From: Periplaneta americana
Lineage: Eukaryota; Arthropoda; Insecta; Blattodea; Blattidae
Length of the DNA: 64,000 nt
Reading direction: 5' to 3'
Assembly (NCBI RefSeq): GCF_040183065.1
Contig: NW_027185566.1
Coordinates: forward strand, 558,001-622,000
Made by a program: the position numbers and the translations under genes. Below, piece after piece: positions 61,286 through 64,000 of this stretch (its first letter is position 1; each line of letters opens with the position of its first letter). Under the pieces are notes generated by a model that had not been told where the DNA came from, did not search any database, and saw only the letters and a list, made by a program, of their open reading frames with translations.

Positions 61286-62731
61286 TTATTTAGCAGCAGC
61301 TAAGATTTTCACCAACCAATCATAGGTAGTTTTTACAGAAGCAATATCTAAATGTTCATCTGGTGTATGTGGTGCATAAATATTAGGTCCAATAGAGATA
61401 GCATCAAACCCATCAGGAAACTTTTCCCCAATAATACCACATTCTAGCCCGGCATGAACAGCCTTGACCCCCACATCCTTACCAAACTCAGCCTTCCCTA
61501 TTTTAATAGCAATATCTCTCAGTTTAGAAGTCGGATTATACTCCCAACCTGGATAAGGATCTTTCACAAATAATTTACTACCAGACAATTTTGCTAAAGA
61601 GTCAAGCTGTAAAATCATGTAATCCAGTTCAGATTTAACAGAACTACGAAGCATTGCCACCATAGTAACCCGATCTTCTTTTTGTAAGACTACCCCTAAA
61701 TTCAAAGAACTTTGAACTAATCCAGGAATACTTAAACTCATAGCCATAACACCATAACCATGAATATTCATAACCTCAACAATTTTTCTAGAACTCTCCA
61801 AAGTCATCATAGGTGCTGTGGAAGTGATAGTTTTGAACTCGATAGAAACATTGGCATCTGAGACACTGTATTCTTTTTTGAAAACGGCATTCAAACCTGC
61901 AATAATTTTTTCTATCTTCGGTCTACAACTAGACTCCGCCATAATAATAGCATCAGATTCTCTTGGAATAGCGTTCTCTTTGGATCCTCCTTGAATAGAC
62001 ACTAAATTGAACTCACATTCCTCCAAAATGGTACTTAGTACACGAGCAAGAAGCTTATTGGAGTTCCCATGTTGTTCGTGAATTTGCATTCCTGAGTGTC
62101 CTCCCACAAGCCCTCTAATAGAAATTTGAAAAGCATCTCCTTTTGGTCCTGTAGTAGTAAATGGAACGGAAAGCTCTGTTCTAGCGCCTCCTGCACAACT
62201 CACATAGATTTCTCCTGCCTCTTCTGTGTCAATATTAATCATCTGTCTTGCTTTAAAGTGTTTTGGATCAAAGTTAATGGCACCTGTCATTCCACTCTCT
62301 TCATCCGCAGTAATAAACATCTCTAGTGCGGGGTGTTGCAGATCATTAGAATCTAAAATAGCCATCATCATAGCTACGGCTATTCCATTATCTGCTCCTA
62401 ATGTTGTTCCAGTCGCTCGGATAAAATTCCCATCAATCCTGAGTTTAATAGGATCTTTTGTAAAATCATGAACCGTCCCTTGGTTAGCTTCTGGCACCAT
62501 ATCCATATGTCCTTGCAACATGATGGGTGCCGAATTTTCGTAACCTGGCGTTGCGGGTTTTTTAATAATAATATTTAAAAAATCATCTTGGATGACTTCT
62601 AGATTTTTGCTTTTGGCAAAAGCGAGTAAAAAATCACTAATTTTTTTCTCACTTTTAGAAGGTCTTGGGACTGCAGAAATTTCTTCAAAATACTGCATGA
62701 CTTTCTTTGGCTCTAAGTGTCCAATAACCAT
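61286..62731 (-). CDS. pepD: PepD-type dipeptidase (aminoacyl-histidine dipeptidase)
   Basis: Cytoplasmic M20-family metallo-dipeptidase, 481 residues. Two-metal ligands and catalytic residues are visible: His75/Asp77 in GHMDMVPE, Asp114 in GADNGIA, catalytic Glu144 and ligand Glu145 in TADEESGMTG, Asp168 in INIDTEE and a C-terminal His in APHTPDEH. A lid/dimerisation domain lies in the middle. AGGGG precedes the ATG. It is preceded by a second paralogue 84 bases upstream on the same strand. Confidence 0.93.
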   Translation of the reverse strand: MVIGHLEPKKVMQYFEEISAVPRPSKSEKKISDFLLAFAKSKNLEVIQDDFLNIIIKKPATPGYENSAPIMLQGHMDMVPEANQGTVHDFTKDPIKLRIDGNFIRATGTTLGADNGIAVAMMMAILDSNDLQHPALEMFITADEESGMTGAINFDPKHFKARQMINIDTEEAGEIYVSCAGGARTELSVPFTTTGPKGDAFQISIRGLVGGHSGMQIHEQHGNSNKLLARVLSTILEECEFNLVSIQGGSKENAIPRESDAIIMAESSCRPKIEKIIAGLNAVFKKEYSVSDANVSIEFKTITSTAPMMTLESSRKIVEVMNIHGYGVMAMSLSIPGLVQSSLNLGVVLQKEDRVTMVAMLRSSVKSELDYMILQLDSLAKLSGSKLFVKDPYPGWEYNPTSKLRDIAIKIGKAEFGKDVGVKAVHAGLECGIIGEKFPDGFDAISIGPNIYAPHTPDEHLDIASVKTTYDWLVKILAAAK

Positions 62732-62814
62732 ATAAATACCCCTGAAATATAGTGAAGTTTATTCAACTTCCTAGAGTTAATATAATCTTGAAAAAGATGA
62801 AAACCAATTAATTT

Positions 62815-64000
62815 TCATTCTTTTATAGCTTTTAAAATTGCGAGTAACCATTGGTAGGTTTTGGCAAAAGATTCAATATTGAGCCTCTCATTGGGTGTAT
62901 GGATCCCTTCCATAGTCGGACCAATGGAGACACAGTCCAATTCACCATGAAATAAGGACTTGAGTACTCCTACTTCTGTACCTCCCTGAATAGCAAATGT
63001 TGGGGCAGATCTACCAAAAATTCCCTGTGCTAAGTGGCTCACCAATGGAGTCAACTTAGATTGAGGGTCAAATTGCCATGGGGCGTAACAGTTCCTCGTT
63101 CCAAAAGTTCCTCCTACCAAAACAGCAAGAGAACGAAGCATACTCAGTGCTCCTTCTAATTCTGTAACATTAGAACTCCTCACGTTGGCAGAAATTCTCA
63201 TAACGCCATCTTCTTTGGCAAGTACGGCTGTATTTAAAGAGGTTTGAGGAATTTTATCCAAAGAAAAATTCCGTGATAATACTCCGTTAGGATGGGCGTT
63301 GAGTACATGAATAAAGCTCCGAGTGCTGGTCAAATCCAGCATAAAGTCAAAATGAGAATGAGAGTTTTCTACATTTAAAAAAATATCTGGATCTGTAAGT
63401 TGGAGCTCTTGTTTAAAAATACTCTCCCATTCTTTAACAAGATCCAAAAGCTCGGTTTGGTAATTCGGATCCATAAAAAAAATCACATCTGCTTCCCTAG
63501 GAATAGCATTTTCTTTATTACCCCCGCTTACTTGAGCAATATAAATGTCTATCTGAGACAAAACAGCCTGCAAGAATCTTGCCAAAATTTTATTGGAATT
63601 GCCTAACCCATCATCAATATTCTCACCAGAATGCCCTCCTTTTAAACCTCCAATAGAGAGATGATAAGCTTCTCCTTGAATTTGTGTCTTTTGATAAGGA
63701 ATTCTCAGATCTGTTCTACAACCACCTAAACAACTCACTCCTACCTGACATTCCTCTCCTGTATCTAAATTGATAAGAAAAGAACCTTTTAAGTGATAAA
63801 GTTTCGGATTGAACTGTAAAACCCCTGTCATTCCTGTTTCTTCTCCAGTAGTAAAAATCACCTCAAGTGCTGGGTGTGGAATGTCTTTTGCATCTAAAAC
63901 AGCTAAAATCATAGCTAAACCAGCTCCATCATCCGCTCCAAGAGTTGTTCCGTTGGCATAAATCCAACCTTCTTTTACAATCAGATCAATTGGGTCTTTT
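62815..64000 (-). CDS. Second PepD-type dipeptidase, N-terminus beyond window
   Basis: The frame is open to the window edge, so the start and first ~100 residues, including the first metal-binding His/Asp, are not visible. What remains is colinear with the next gene: TTLGADDGAG (bridging Asp), TTGEETGMTG (catalytic Glu), INLDTGEE (Asp) and a C-terminal HTPNERL His. The sequences are clearly diverged paralogues. Probably same operon as the downstream copy and a different peptide preference. Confidence 0.9.
   Translation of the reverse strand, partial: KDPIDLIVKEGWIYANGTTLGADDGAGLAMILAVLDAKDIPHPALEVIFTTGEETGMTGVLQFNPKLYHLKGSFLINLDTGEECQVGVSCLGGCRTDLRIPYQKTQIQGEAYHLSIGGLKGGHSGENIDDGLGNSNKILARFLQAVLSQIDIYIAQVSGGNKENAIPREADVIFFMDPNYQTELLDLVKEWESIFKQELQLTDPDIFLNVENSHSHFDFMLDLTSTRSFIHVLNAHPNGVLSRNFSLDKIPQTSLNTAVLAKEDGVMRISANVRSSNVTELEGALSMLRSLAVLVGGTFGTRNCYAPWQFDPQSKLTPLVSHLAQGIFGRSAPTFAIQGGTEVGVLKSLFHGELDCVSIGPTMEGIHTPNERLNIESFAKTYQWLLAILKAIKE

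Noticed and set aside
1-64000. CRISPR arrays, insertion sequences, prophage or integrative elements
   Set aside because: No regularly spaced repeats, transposase or integrase motifs, or phage structural genes were seen; the repeats present are protein-coding ankyrin units and gene duplications.

Overview
The window is 64 kb of AT-rich bacterial chromosome (by eye roughly one third G+C), densely coded. No gene-free stretch exceeds about 300 bases. I see no insertion sequence, prophage, integrase or CRISPR array. Many exported proteins carry lipoprotein signals, TTG starts are fairly common, and RecBCD lies in the order recC-recB-recD. A flavodiiron protein, cystine carriers, PotABCD and secreted ankyrin proteins complete the picture. 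As an inference I favour a low-GC, host-associated, microaerophilic or anaerobic spirochaete (Brevinema/Borrelia side), at about even odds; no search could be run.

Layout. 1-14.8 kb (minus strand): the end-truncated serS, an unknown lipoprotein, a small ankyrin protein, the recC-recB-recD operon, two tandem alanine dehydrogenase paralogues and a small unknown gene. 14.9-21.7 kb: nrdB (class I ribonucleotide reductase small subunit), an amino acid permease, unknown membrane and secreted proteins, a methionine-rich multicopper oxidase lipoprotein and a flavodoxin-fold oxidoreductase. 21.8-24.1 kb: two exported proteins built almost wholly of ankyrin repeats. 24.1-32 kb: tRNA-Asn, tRNA-Gly, a YggU-type protein, acpP, tyrS, gatA, tRNA-Arg(GCG), accD, two related lipoproteins, prmA and tpiA. 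32-41.6 kb: a helical-repeat protein, recG, a zinc-ribbon protein, exonuclease III, the purine-salvage set xpt-permease-guaA (guaA needs a frameshift on an A7 run) and a flavodiiron protein. 41.6-50.9 kb: an ABC-2 exporter, a cystine/dicarboxylate symporter, three tandem small secreted paralogues plus a DUF486 protein, potABCD and crcB. 50.8-64 kb: a 54-residue small protein, a membrane protein, trxB, a second symporter, a stand-alone CZB zinc-binding protein, an Mrp/ApbC ATPase, a POT-like transporter, a split chromate-type transporter, a cysteine desulfidase, a cation/proton antiporter and two PepD-type dipeptidases, the last cut by the window edge.

How it fits together. The set suggests a peptide- and amino-acid-scavenging cell: POT-like uptake, two PepD peptidases, an amino acid permease, alanine dehydrogenases, two cystine-type symporters and cysteine desulfidase. 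It also has oxygen and metal handling (flavodiiron protein, thioredoxin reductase, multicopper oxidase). Purines and polyamines appear to be salvaged through xpt/permease/guaA and PotABCD. The most notable oddities are the guaA frameshift, the active-site change in one alanine dehydrogenase copy, tRNA-Arg with a GCG anticodon fused closely to accD, and the triplicated small secreted family behind a palindromic site.
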